This document shows, piece after piece, positions 44,545 to 53,624 of a stretch of 64,000 nucleotides of DNA. This DNA is from CAYJAZ01 sp964371865 (lineage in GTDB: Bacteria; Desulfobacterota; Desulfovibrionia; Desulfovibrionales; Desulfovibrionaceae), in contig CAYJOR010000007.1 of assembly GCA_964371865.1 (NCBI GenBank), positions 1-64,000 on the forward strand. The letters run 5' to 3'. Position 1 is the first letter of the stretch. Each line of letters starts with the position of its first letter. The notes under the pieces were generated by a model that was not told the origin of the DNA, did no database searches, and saw only the letters and a list, made by a program, of their open reading frames with translations. A program made the position numbers and the translations under genes.

Positions 44545-46308
44545 ATGAAAGTTTCAGATTATATTTTAGATTTTTTATATAACAAGCATGTGGAAAATGT
44601 TTTTTTTCTTCCTGGCGGTGGCTGTATGCATTTACTTGATTCTTTGGCAAAATCAAAAATGAAAGCTGCTTCTCTTTTGCATGAACAGTCTGTTGCTATT
44701 GCTTGTGAAGCATATGCCAACACAAAAGCGGAAATGGGTGTAGCTCTTGTGACAAGTGGTCCGGGAGCAACAAATATAATCACTCCTCTTCTTGCAGCAT
44801 ATATAGATTCTTCGCCTTGTTTTTTTCTTGTTGGACAAATGAAAACTTGTGATTTACGTGATAAATATAAAGTACGTGCTTTAGGTTCACAAGAGGCTGA
44901 TATTGTAGCAATAGCAAAACCAGCTTGTAAGTATGCTGTTCAAATAAAAAATAAAGAAAATATCCGCTATGAACTTGAAAAAGCTTGGCATATTGCTTTG
45001 TCCGGAAGAAGAGGTCCGGTGCTTTTAGATATTCCTCTTGATATACAAGGAACAGATATTGATCCGGGTTCTCTAAAAGGTTATTTACCCGAGGCAGAAA
45101 AAGAGAATATAGATATTTCAGCACTTACAGAGGCGCTTTCAAAGGCTAAACGCCCTTTATTTATTGCAGGTAATGGCTTATCGTCATGTCGTGAAGAATT
45201 TAAAAAGATGCTTGCACTCTATGGTATTCCCGTTATAACAACTTGGAAAAACATTGATATTCTTTCAACTGAGGATGAACTTTATGCTGGACATGGCGGA
45301 GGTATGGGCGATAGGCATGGAAATTTAGCAATGCAAAATGCTGATTGTATTGTTAGCTTTGCTTCACGTCTTGATTTTTCGATAACTGGTTATAATAGAA
45401 CACAGTGGGCTATAAAAGCGAAAAAATTTATTATAGATATTGATAGTGCAGAACTTGATAAATTTGAAGTAATAAAAGAAGATATAGTTTCTTTGAATGC
45501 TAATGTTTCTTTTGTGGTAAATAAATTGATAGAAGAAAAGAAAAACATCTCTTTACAAAAAATCGATGATTGGAAAGAACATATAGTAAAGTGGAAGAAG
45601 AAATATCCCATTATAGATGATGACAAGTGCTATACAAAAGATAAGAAAATAACTACTTATGGCTTTATTAAGCATTTATGTAAATTATTACCGAAAAATG
45701 CTTGCATTGCTCCTTGTAGTTCAGGCACGACAGCTGAAATATTTTTTCAGGCTTTCCAAGTGAAAGATGGACAAACAATACGCTCTAATCATGGACTTGG
45801 TTCTATGGGCTTTGAGATACCGAATGCGATTGGAATGAGTATTGCGAGAGAAAATGAAGATGTTATCTGTATTGCCGGCGATGGTGGAATGCAGCTTAAT
45901 ATTCAAGAATTAGCGGTTATTAAAGGGAAAAATCTTCCTATTAAACTATTTGTGGTAAACAATAATGGCTATGCATCTATACGCAATATGCAAAAGGGGC
46001 TTTTTGAGGAGCGTTTCATTGCTTGCGATGGTGAAAGTGGTTTGTATCTTCCCGATATGAAACAGCTGAGTCTTGCCTATAACTTGCCCTATGTTGCGAT
46101 AGAAAGTAAATATGAAATTGATAGTGTTATTACAGAAGCTTTAACAACTAAAGGACCTATTATTGTTGAAGTTTTTGTTGATAAAGATTGTATTGTTAGT
46201 CCGAAAACTGCAACACAAATTATGCCGGATGGATCGATGCAGTCTTCACCTTTAGAGAATCAATATCCTTTTCTGTCTGAAGAGGAAGTGAGAGATAATT
46301 GTTTGTAA
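44545..46308 (+). CDS. Thiamine-diphosphate-dependent enzyme (acetolactate synthase-like)
   Basis: ATG 44545 (MKVSDYILDFLY) follows a GTGGAAG site, giving 587 residues. The N-terminal Pyr domain has FLPGGGCMHLLDS and LLHEQSVAIACEAYA with the cofactor-activating Glu47, then TSGPGATNIITPLLAAYIDS. The C-terminal PP domain has IAGDGGMQLNIQELAVIKGK and VVNNNGYASIRNMQKG, the ThDP/metal motif GDG...NN. The protein is acetolactate synthase-like, but its sugar-operon setting suggests transfer of a two-carbon or acetyl unit to a sugar, as YerE does in making yersiniose. The rfbF remnant at the end of this operon fits a past CDP-dideoxysugar pathway. That role is inference. Confidence 0.78.
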   Translation: MKVSDYILDFLYNKHVENVFFLPGGGCMHLLDSLAKSKMKAASLLHEQSVAIACEAYANTKAEMGVALVTSGPGATNIITPLLAAYIDSSPCFFLVGQMKTCDLRDKYKVRALGSQEADIVAIAKPACKYAVQIKNKENIRYELEKAWHIALSGRRGPVLLDIPLDIQGTDIDPGSLKGYLPEAEKENIDISALTEALSKAKRPLFIAGNGLSSCREEFKKMLALYGIPVITTWKNIDILSTEDELYAGHGGGMGDRHGNLAMQNADCIVSFASRLDFSITGYNRTQWAIKAKKFIIDIDSAELDKFEVIKEDIVSLNANVSFVVNKLIEEKKNISLQKIDDWKEHIVKWKKKYPIIDDDKCYTKDKKITTYGFIKHLCKLLPKNACIAPCSSGTTAEIFFQAFQVKDGQTIRSNHGLGSMGFEIPNAIGMSIARENEDVICIAGDGGMQLNIQELAVIKGKNLPIKLFVVNNNGYASIRNMQKGLFEERFIACDGESGLYLPDMKQLSLAYNLPYVAIESKYEIDSVITEALTTKGPIIVEVFVDKDCIVSPKTATQIMPDGSMQSSPLENQYPFLSEEEVRDNCL

Positions 46309-46325
46309 GCAAAGGGAGTAAAGCC

Positions 46326-47822
46326 ATGTCAAATTACACTTTCAAGACTTATGAAAATGCCATTATAGTTCCAGATAGAGTGAATTTTTATATGGATAGT
46401 CTTGCAGCAGTTTATACACAAGAAAAAAAGCTTATTTTTTCAAGTGTATTACGTAGACATCATGCAGAAAATCTTTATGTTCCCTATATTGAACCTATGA
46501 TCAATCAAGATATTGAGGCTATTTATGGAGGTGGCTTAATTACGCAAAATATTGGGCACTTTATTCTCGATTCTCTACCACGCTTATGGTTTGCTAAAGA
46601 AAATCCGCACTTGCCTATAGTTTGGAATAATACACTTCCTTATGATAGCCCTCTTCAAGATTATCACAAAGAAATTTTTGAAATTTTAGGTATTAAAAAC
46701 GAACATATATTCACACACAAACCAACACGTATTAAAAAACTTCACATTCCAGCATCGTTATACCTTTTTTATGAATACGAAACGAAAGAGTTTTTTGATT
46801 TTCTTGGGCAATACGAAAATAAAGAGGTTGTTCCCGGTAAGAAAGTATATCTTGTGAGAGAGGGCGAAGCAAAAACAAGAGGCTATATAAATAATGATGA
46901 AATTGAACAATATGTTATAGATAATGGCTATAGCATGCTGTATCCAACTAAAATATCAATAAAAGAAAGATTAGATGAGTTTTCAAGCGCGGAAGAGATT
47001 TTAGCAATTAGTGCTTCCTCACTTTTTCCTCTGCTTTTATTAAAAAATAAAGCCAATAGGCTTGTTGTGTTGCCTCGACTAGATTTTTATTCTCTTCCTA
47101 AAAATAGGTACTCCGTAAACTATAACTTGTATACAGAAGCTGTAAAAGAAGCTTACCTTCAAATATATAAATGTAAAATTTCTAGCTTAAATATGTATAA
47201 AAACCATACTGAGTGCTACGTCTCTATAGAAGATTTAGACTATGCAATCAATCATAAAGAAGTTATGATTGATATGTATCAGTATAGGTGGCCTTTAAAA
47301 GAACTTGAACTTGAAGGTGACAAAAAAGAAGTTAATAGTCGTTATTTATTTTATGATAAACTTTACCATATTCCTTTCCAGAAACAAGAAGTAAGAGAAT
47401 TTTTAATGAATAAGGCGCTTGTAGAATTTTGTGACATGTCAATAGAAGAAAGATATGCTAATGAAGAAATGGTAATCAGATTTTACAATGCTTGTTTCTA
47501 CGCTATGCGTTCAGCATATTTTGCTTTTTCAATAGAAAAACTTTCACTACTTCTTTCAACCTACACTTTTCATTTTCTACCTATTGAGGATTATGTATTT
47601 GAACATTATAATTTTCAAGCTTTACAACTCTATATGGATATAATTACTATCTGCAAAGATATACTAACTACAGATGAAATTATTGCTTATTATGAAAAAA
47701 TACTTGAATCAAATGTGTTTAAGTTAACAGACTTACCACTAGAATTTAAAGCTAATATTTATCATTCTGTTATACTTGCTTATCGAAGAAAAAAAACAGA
47801 ATTAAACTTGTCTAAAGCATAA
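46326..47822 (+). CDS. GT61 (DUF563) family glycosyltransferase
   Basis: The start is ATG 46326 after an AAGGGAG site; a frame open from 46299 overlaps the upstream gene. The 498-residue protein has the DUF563/GT61 hallmarks GGGLITQNIGHFILDSLPRL and, later, KVYLVREGEAKTRGYINNDE with EILAISASSLFPLLLLKNKA, the bacterial form of the family's GAGL-type donor region. Residues beyond about 330 have no recognised domain. It probably transfers a sugar to a surface glycan in the cytoplasm. Confidence 0.75.
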   Translation: MSNYTFKTYENAIIVPDRVNFYMDSLAAVYTQEKKLIFSSVLRRHHAENLYVPYIEPMINQDIEAIYGGGLITQNIGHFILDSLPRLWFAKENPHLPIVWNNTLPYDSPLQDYHKEIFEILGIKNEHIFTHKPTRIKKLHIPASLYLFYEYETKEFFDFLGQYENKEVVPGKKVYLVREGEAKTRGYINNDEIEQYVIDNGYSMLYPTKISIKERLDEFSSAEEILAISASSLFPLLLLKNKANRLVVLPRLDFYSLPKNRYSVNYNLYTEAVKEAYLQIYKCKISSLNMYKNHTECYVSIEDLDYAINHKEVMIDMYQYRWPLKELELEGDKKEVNSRYLFYDKLYHIPFQKQEVREFLMNKALVEFCDMSIEERYANEEMVIRFYNACFYAMRSAYFAFSIEKLSLLLSTYTFHFLPIEDYVFEHYNFQALQLYMDIITICKDILTTDEIIAYYEKILESNVFKLTDLPLEFKANIYHSVILAYRRKKTELNLSKA

Positions 47823-47844
47823 GAATTATACTATGGAGGATATT

Positions 47845-48963
47845 ATGTTAGAAGAAATATTTACAGAAGAAGAAGTTAGTTTTCTCTATAAAAATGCAGT
47901 TGATAATTCATCAAAAGTCACATGGGAAATGCTCAAAGACAAAGGATTTATTCTATATGGAATAGGGTTGGCGTCAAAACAAATTCTCTCAATTCTTGAA
48001 GAGAATGGATTGGTTCCATTATGGATTATAGATCAAAAATTTGTAGGCACATTTTATAAAGGTATAGAAATTTTTTCTTCAGAAAGTTTAGCAAATTGTG
48101 ATGAAGAATATGTACTTATTTCTGGTGTATATTCGCGTGAATCAATGCTTGATGTCTGTAGGGCATATAATAAAAAGAATTTAGTTTTCTTTCAAAATCT
48201 TCCAACTGCTCCTCCTGGATACCTTATTCCTCATAATTTTTTAGAAGAACTAAATACGAATTCAAGTTATAAAAAACTTTACAATTTAGTTGCTGATGAA
48301 GAGTCAAAAAATGTATTGAGAGATATTTTTGCTTTTAGGATAACACACATATTTGAATTTCTTCAAAAATATACTCCTGAAGACCATTATCGCCCAAAAG
48401 GATTAAAACATCTTTTTGACTATTCAGTTTTTTGTGACTGTGGTGCATATAATGGTGATACTTTTTTACAGTGGATTAATGATACAGAGATACAACATAA
48501 TAAATATATAGGGATTGAAGCGTCAAAAAAAAATTATAAAGACTTAGAAAAAACTGTTTCATCCTTTCTGTCTATTGAAAAACAACTTTATTATTGTGCA
48601 TTAGGAAAAGAAAAAGGCAAAGCATTTTTTAACGAGAATGATACAGGTGCAACTTTTAGCTCTCGTGGGGATGAAGTTGAGGTATGTCTTTTAAATGAAC
48701 TTTTGCCGGATAAAGGAAGTGTTTTTATAAAAATGGATTTAGAAGGTGCAGAAACAGATACCATTAATGGTTTAAAATCCTTTTTACAGCAGAAAGAACA
48801 AGAAAAGAAAGGGAAAACTATATTAGCAATTTCTATTTATCACTATCCAGATGAGCTTTATTCAATTCCGCTTCTTATTTTAGAATATGCTCCTTCGGCA
48901 AAAATTTATATTAGACATCATACAAAAATTCAAACTGAAACTGTATGTTATGCCGTGATATAG
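47845..48963 (+). CDS. FkbM-family methyltransferase
   Basis: ATG 47845 lies six bases after GGAGG; an ATG at 47833 would put that site inside the gene. The protein has 372 residues. An N-terminal Rossmann-like part (FILYGIGLASKQILSILE, LWIIDQKFVGTFYKGIEIFS) resembles regions found before FkbM domains in polysaccharide loci. The methyltransferase domain starts near 190 with FCDCGAYNGDTFLQW, the SAM loop, then YIGIEASKKNYKDL and the FkbM-typical FIKMDLEGAETDTINGLKSF. It should O-methylate a sugar or other glycan substituent using SAM. Confidence 0.82.
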   Translation: MLEEIFTEEEVSFLYKNAVDNSSKVTWEMLKDKGFILYGIGLASKQILSILEENGLVPLWIIDQKFVGTFYKGIEIFSSESLANCDEEYVLISGVYSRESMLDVCRAYNKKNLVFFQNLPTAPPGYLIPHNFLEELNTNSSYKKLYNLVADEESKNVLRDIFAFRITHIFEFLQKYTPEDHYRPKGLKHLFDYSVFCDCGAYNGDTFLQWINDTEIQHNKYIGIEASKKNYKDLEKTVSSFLSIEKQLYYCALGKEKGKAFFNENDTGATFSSRGDEVEVCLLNELLPDKGSVFIKMDLEGAETDTINGLKSFLQQKEQEKKGKTILAISIYHYPDELYSIPLLILEYAPSAKIYIRHHTKIQTETVCYAVI

Positions 48964-48978
48964 TTGAGGTAATTCATC

Positions 48979-50019
48979 ATGAATCTTACTGAAAAAGAAT
49001 TAAAACAACGCATTTCCCTGAAAGATAAAAAACCTTTAGTATATGAAAAAATCATAAAAATATCGGAAAGATCAGAAAAAAATATTCCAACGCCAATGAT
49101 TGATATAGCCTATGATTTTACCTGTGACCTAAAGTGTGCACACTGTTCGATAGCAAAAATCAGTTCTAAAAAAAATAAACTTACAATAGAAAAACTAAGG
49201 GAAATTACTACTGAAGCAGATAAATTGGGTTTATGCCAGCTTACTTTATCGGGTGGGGAACCTTTGCTTTTCACAGACCTAGATCAAGTAGTGGAAGCTA
49301 TGCAACCTGATAAATTTCATATAAAAATGAGTACGCATGGCAGACATTTATCCCCTGAAATGGTAGTGAGGCTTGAAAAATTAGGCATTGATAAAGTTTC
49401 TATAAGTATGGACCAATTTCATGGTTTATCTACAAAAACATTTACAAAAGATCAATACCCAAAAAACCTTAAAGCAATTTTTATGCTCAAAGAAAGCTCT
49501 ATAGATCCTGTTATGACAACTGTGGTAAGTCATCAAAACTGTAGAGAGCAATATTTTATTGATTTGCTTGAATTTGCAACTGAACATAATATAAAAGTAG
49601 ATACTTATATTGCAAAACCTATCGGGCAATGGCAAAATAATTTTGATGTTATGATAAACCGAGAAGATTATGCTTATTTAGAAGAGTTGCATAAAAAGTA
49701 TCCGATATTTTTTCTTGATACATTTTCTTCCTATAGAACAACAGGCTCATGTATTGCTATACGTGGCACCTTACATATAACCCCGTATGGAGATGTTTTT
49801 CCATGTGGTTTTATGCAGGTTTCAATAGGTAATCTTTTTGAAGAAAGCCTTAAAGATATTATTAAACGAGGTATGAATATAACATATTTTAATAAAGCAT
49901 CACCCATTTGCCTATCTGGAAGAAATAAGTCCTTTATGGAAAAAATTTCTGTGAACTCTGCCGACGGTTCTTTCCCTCCTACTTGGAAAGATGTTTTTAT
50001 AGACGATTTTGTTAATTAA
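48979..50019 (+). CDS. Radical SAM protein 1
   Basis: The 346-residue protein has the cluster motif CDLKCAHC (C49, C53, C56), which binds the 4Fe-4S cluster, followed by TLSGGEPLLF, the SAM-binding GGE motif. It ends with a SPASM-like segment (ITPYGDVFPCGFMQVSIGNL, then a further cysteine in SPICLSG), although the full cysteine set is not evident. It lies 15 bases after the FkbM gene. Two more radical SAM genes follow in the operon, pointing to radical modification of a glycan or its precursor. The substrate is unknown. Confidence 0.8.
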   Translation: MNLTEKELKQRISLKDKKPLVYEKIIKISERSEKNIPTPMIDIAYDFTCDLKCAHCSIAKISSKKNKLTIEKLREITTEADKLGLCQLTLSGGEPLLFTDLDQVVEAMQPDKFHIKMSTHGRHLSPEMVVRLEKLGIDKVSISMDQFHGLSTKTFTKDQYPKNLKAIFMLKESSIDPVMTTVVSHQNCREQYFIDLLEFATEHNIKVDTYIAKPIGQWQNNFDVMINREDYAYLEELHKKYPIFFLDTFSSYRTTGSCIAIRGTLHITPYGDVFPCGFMQVSIGNLFEESLKDIIKRGMNITYFNKASPICLSGRNKSFMEKISVNSADGSFPPTWKDVFIDDFVN

Positions 50020-50041
50020 TATAACTTCAAAAGGCTTATCT

Positions 50042-51211
50042 ATGTTAGCAAATCGCACATATTGCCCTATATGCCAAACAAAGGCAAAGTGCTATCACAA
50101 GCACTCTTTATTACCAATGGTCAATGAGAATGAAGCAGATATTTATGAAATAATGCTTTGTTCTTCTTGTGGCTTTTGTTTTGATAATGTAAAAAGTGAA
50201 ACGGATTTTAATGACTATTATGAGCAAACAAAGAAGTATATCACATTAAATACGATTGGTAGTGGTGAATTATCAAACGCAGATAGAGTGCGTTATGAAG
50301 ATATGCTCTCTAAGTTTTCGGATAAAATCGATAAAAACTCTTTTATCCTTGACTATGGTTGTGGTAAAGGTGGTTTTATTAAGTTTCTGCAAGGTAAAGG
50401 CTATAAAAACGTTTATGGCTTTGACCTTTCAATAGAAAATATTCATATTTTGCAAAAGGAAAGCGTAAAAGCCTATAATTCAATAGATTTATTGTGTGAA
50501 CATTGTATAAAATTTGATTTGGTTTCTTCCTCATATGTTTTAGAGCATATCTATGAATTTTCAGATTTTTTTGAAAGTCTTGAAAGGATATCTCATGACA
50601 AGAGCCTTTTATTATTGGAAGTGCCAGACGCTTCAGATTATTTTAGAGATAATTTTGCTCCCTTTTATTACTTTGACGCAGAGCATGTTAACCATTTTAC
50701 AAAAGTAAGTTTAGAAAATTTGCTTATGCGTAATGGGTACTGTAGTATTGATTCTACGTATACACGAAGATTAGAAGATATAATAAATGGAACAACTTGT
50801 GGTGGGCTTTTTCAGAAAAATATACGTGAAGAAAATATACTCAACTGCGATAATATGGGAATAGAGAATATCATCAAATACATTGAAATTTCAAAGAAAA
50901 ACGATGTATATGATTTTGACCATAAAAAAGAAGCGGTACGTATTCTTTGGGGGTTAGGTGCGCATGCAAGAAGAATTTTACAAGAAAAAATTCCTCTTCA
51001 AAGCTTTGACTGTATTATTGACAGAAACCTAGCAGGAAGCACCTTACACGGTGTTCCTATAATGTCTTCAAAAATCTTGGAAGAAGAGCAATATAATAAT
51101 GCAACAGTATTTATTTCTTCATGCTTATATCAAGCGGAAATAAGTAATAGTATAAAGAAAATGAAGTTTTATGGCGAAATAATAAATATATCAGCAATGG
51201 AGCAAAAATGA
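50042..51211 (+). CDS. Three-part sugar C-methyltransferase-like protein (TylC3 type)
   Basis: ATG 50042 (MLANRTYCPICQ) gives 389 residues; an upstream frame to 50009 overlaps the previous gene. An N-terminal zinc site uses CPIC and CSSC. The middle domain holds the SAM loop FILDYGCGKGGFIKFL and VLEHIYEFSDFF. The C-terminal part (ILWGLGAHARRIL, IDRNLAGSTLHGVPI) matches the extra Rossmann-like domain of NDP-hexose C-methyltransferases. This order is typical of enzymes that add C-methyl groups to keto-deoxysugars. It overlaps the next gene by 4 bases (ATGA). It fits a branched deoxysugar pathway together with the ThDP enzyme. Confidence 0.8.
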   Translation: MLANRTYCPICQTKAKCYHKHSLLPMVNENEADIYEIMLCSSCGFCFDNVKSETDFNDYYEQTKKYITLNTIGSGELSNADRVRYEDMLSKFSDKIDKNSFILDYGCGKGGFIKFLQGKGYKNVYGFDLSIENIHILQKESVKAYNSIDLLCEHCIKFDLVSSSYVLEHIYEFSDFFESLERISHDKSLLLLEVPDASDYFRDNFAPFYYFDAEHVNHFTKVSLENLLMRNGYCSIDSTYTRRLEDIINGTTCGGLFQKNIREENILNCDNMGIENIIKYIEISKKNDVYDFDHKKEAVRILWGLGAHARRILQEKIPLQSFDCIIDRNLAGSTLHGVPIMSSKILEEEQYNNATVFISSCLYQAEISNSIKKMKFYGEIINISAMEQK

Positions 51212-52233
51212 GTCGTTTTAATATAATTTCTCAAGAAAGGCAAAACCTCCTGTCTCTTCTGCCTTTAAAAAAACCTCTTTCTATGTTTATAGAAACAACG
51301 AATATATGTAATTTTCGTTGTTCTGTATGTATACAAGGAGCAGAAGAAACTAGAAAAGATTTAGCTCCATTCAAACATATGGATTTTAGTGACTTTAAAA
51401 AAATCATTGAAGATATAAAATCATGGAATGGTCCAAAACTAAAACTTTTGCGCCTTGCTTTTCATGGTGAACCATTTATGCAAAAGGATTTTGCAAAGTT
51501 TGCAAAATTTGCTGTGGATTCACAAGTGGCTGAAAAAATTGATACTTTTTCAAATGCTTCGCTTATGGATAAAGAACAAGCAAATGCAATTTTAGAGAGC
51601 GGTATAGATGCTATACGTTTTTCTATTTATTCAGTTATCAACGATAGACATAAAGAAGTTACTCGCCGTGATGTACCTGTTGAAGCAATAAGAGATAATA
51701 TTCTTTATCTAAAAGAAGAAAGATATAGACGTGGTCTTGATAAACCCTTTATCTTTGTTAAAGCTTTTGATAACTATAATGAAGAAAACGATCTCTTCTT
51801 TTCTATGTATAAAGATATTGCCGATAAAGTAGACTTAGAAAAAGTTCATAATGCAACTAAATATAAAGATATTGACTTGATGGGTAAATATTATAAAAAT
51901 AGTGATGTAAAAGAACAAAATAAAGAAAATTTTTCTTCTAATCTTCATAATTTTATTGCTTGCCCACGTCCATTTATGAGTATGGTTGTAAATGTGCATG
52001 GCAACTGCCTTATGTGTACTTTAGATGCGCCATCTTATACAAAAATTGGCAATATACATGAAAAGCATTTGCAAGAAATATGGTCAGGTAAAGAGGCTTT
52101 TGAATTTAGGAAACTGCAACTAGAAGGAAATAAAGAGCAAAATTCACTATGCAGAGCATGCGACTGGTTCAAACTGTTTCCTGTTGAAGATTGTGTAGAC
52201 TCTTTTCCGGTAGAAAGATTAAGTGAGTTCTAG
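51208..52233 (+). CDS. Radical SAM/SPASM protein 2
   Basis: The 341-residue protein has CNFRCSVC (C34, C38, C41) for the radical SAM cluster, and LRLAFHGEPFM in place of the usual GGEP, so one glycine is replaced by histidine. Its C-terminal SPASM region (CPRPFMSMVV, GNCLMCTLD, IGNIHEKHLQEIWSGKEAF, CRACDWF) should bind an auxiliary cluster. It shares layout and several blocks with the next gene, so the two probably arose by duplication. The substrate is unknown; the neighbours suggest a surface sugar or an attached amino acid. Confidence 0.82.
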   Translation: MSRFNIISQERQNLLSLLPLKKPLSMFIETTNICNFRCSVCIQGAEETRKDLAPFKHMDFSDFKKIIEDIKSWNGPKLKLLRLAFHGEPFMQKDFAKFAKFAVDSQVAEKIDTFSNASLMDKEQANAILESGIDAIRFSIYSVINDRHKEVTRRDVPVEAIRDNILYLKEERYRRGLDKPFIFVKAFDNYNEENDLFFSMYKDIADKVDLEKVHNATKYKDIDLMGKYYKNSDVKEQNKENFSSNLHNFIACPRPFMSMVVNVHGNCLMCTLDAPSYTKIGNIHEKHLQEIWSGKEAFEFRKLQLEGNKEQNSLCRACDWFKLFPVEDCVDSFPVERLSEF

Positions 52234-52241
52234 GAGCTGGT

Positions 52242-53219
52242 ATGCAAAATCTTACCTATAGTAAATTACGCGAGCAATCAAGAATAAGTTTACTTGATGC
52301 TGTTCCTCTTTCAATGCCATTATCTATGTATGTCGATCCTAGCTCTATCTGCAATTTTTCTTGTATATATTGTCCACAAAGCTTTGCAAATAAAGAAAAA
52401 ATGAGTCTTTCCACTATGTCTTATGATGACTTTGAAAGAGTGGTTTCTCAAGTAAAGAGTATGGGAAAACTAAAAACTCTTAATCTTTTTTCTTTTGGTG
52501 AGCCTCTTCTAAATCCACATACGCCGGAATTTTTGAAAATTGCAAGAGAAAATGATATTGCTGAAAAATATGTTATCACTACAAATGCAAGTTTATTAAA
52601 TGAAGAAAAGGCTAAAAAGCTAGTTGATAATGGCTTATCCTTTATAAGAATTTCTATTTATAGCGCAAATCAAGAAAAACATCAAGAACGCACAAAAAGC
52701 AGAGTAAATCTTGAAGAAATAAAACACAATATTTCATTTCTTAAACAGTATCGTGATAGTAGAAACTCTTCTCTTTCTATAGCTGTAAAAATGCTTGATA
52801 CTAGTGATAGAGAAGAAAATAAAGTTTTCCTTGAAAATTTTTCACAATATGCCGATGATTGTTTCATAGAACCTTTACATAATTGGCATGACGAACAAGA
52901 AAAATATAGCACCTTAAATGATGAACAAAAAACAAGAAAGGTTTGTCCCTATCCTTTTTATACCCTTGTTACTCATGCTAATTTAGATATAAGTGTCTGT
53001 TGCCCGGATTGGGATAAAAAACTTGTGATAGGTAACTTGAAAGAGGAAAATTTACAAGATATTTGGCGCAGTAAAAAGCTTTATAAGCTACAAGATGCTT
53101 TACTTTCAAAAGATTACTCGATATATAAAGTTTGTGAGAAATGCAGTTTTTATAAAATAAATGCAGGTGATAATTTAGATTTACTTACTGCAGAAGAATA
53201 TAGAGGGCGTAGAGCATGA
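52242..53219 (+). CDS. Radical SAM/SPASM protein 3
   Basis: The 325-residue protein has CNFSCIYC (C37, C41, C44), NLFSFGEPLLNP in the GGEP position, and a SPASM tail (CPYPFYTLVT, ISVCCPDWDKKL, IGNLKEENLQDIWRSKKLY, CEKCSFYKI). It resembles the preceding protein in block order and in the SFGEP/AFHGEP variation. The TGA stop overlaps the ATG of the rfbF remnant by one frame step (ATGA), so the remnant was once translationally coupled. Confidence 0.82.
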   Translation: MQNLTYSKLREQSRISLLDAVPLSMPLSMYVDPSSICNFSCIYCPQSFANKEKMSLSTMSYDDFERVVSQVKSMGKLKTLNLFSFGEPLLNPHTPEFLKIARENDIAEKYVITTNASLLNEEKAKKLVDNGLSFIRISIYSANQEKHQERTKSRVNLEEIKHNISFLKQYRDSRNSSLSIAVKMLDTSDREENKVFLENFSQYADDCFIEPLHNWHDEQEKYSTLNDEQKTRKVCPYPFYTLVTHANLDISVCCPDWDKKLVIGNLKEENLQDIWRSKKLYKLQDALLSKDYSIYKVCEKCSFYKINAGDNLDLLTAEEYRGRRA

Positions 53220-53465
53220 AAACTGTGATTTACAACGGATGGTTAAGGAACAAGGCTTTTTGAAGAAATCTTTGTTGTGCCAAAGGCAATGGTAGAAATT
53301 GGAGGAAAATCAATTCTTTATATAGATTTAGTGAATTTATAATACTCATAGGTTCTTATCACACTATATAAAAGACTATTTTATTAATTATTACAATAGA
53401 TACCCTGATATTGCCGTTGATATGACAAACAATAGTGTTGAAATACATAAAGCTCAGAGTGAACC
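53216..53465 (+). pseudogene. Remnant of glucose-1-phosphate cytidylyltransferase (RfbF/DdhA)
   Basis: The 405-base gap after the third radical SAM gene is not empty. From ATG 53216, MKTVIYNGWL matches the start of RfbF. After a one-base shift, GTRLFEEIFVVPKAMVEIGG continues it; after a second shift SEFIILIG; and after a third YIKDYFINYYNRYPDIAVDM then TNNSVEIHKAQSEP. These correspond in order to RfbF segments ending near its VEPW region, after which similarity stops. The gene is thus frameshifted and 3' truncated. RfbF makes CDP-glucose, the entry to CDP-3,6-dideoxyhexoses. The rest of the gap to 53540 shows nothing recognisable. Confidence 0.8.
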
Positions 53466-53539
53466 ATTTTATTTGTGCGCTGTAAAGATTATTTGCGCAT
53501 GCAATTTCACCTGAGTGTTTTTGTCTTTAGTATGTAGTT

Positions 53540-53587
53540 AGGCATACAAAAAGTAAGTTCTTTACTTCTTGTATGCCTTTATTTTTA
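53540..53587 (+). terminator. Strong terminator at the end of the second glycan operon
   Basis: AGGCATACAAAAAGTAA and TTACTTCTTGTATGCCT (53540-53556 and 53562-53578) pair almost fully around a 5-base loop, followed by TTATTTTT. It ends the plus-strand operon between convergent genes. The minus-strand reading lacks a T tract. Confidence 0.8.
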
Positions 53588-53624
53588 TTGAATATAGACT
53601 CTTAAAGTGTTTTTAGCTTATATT

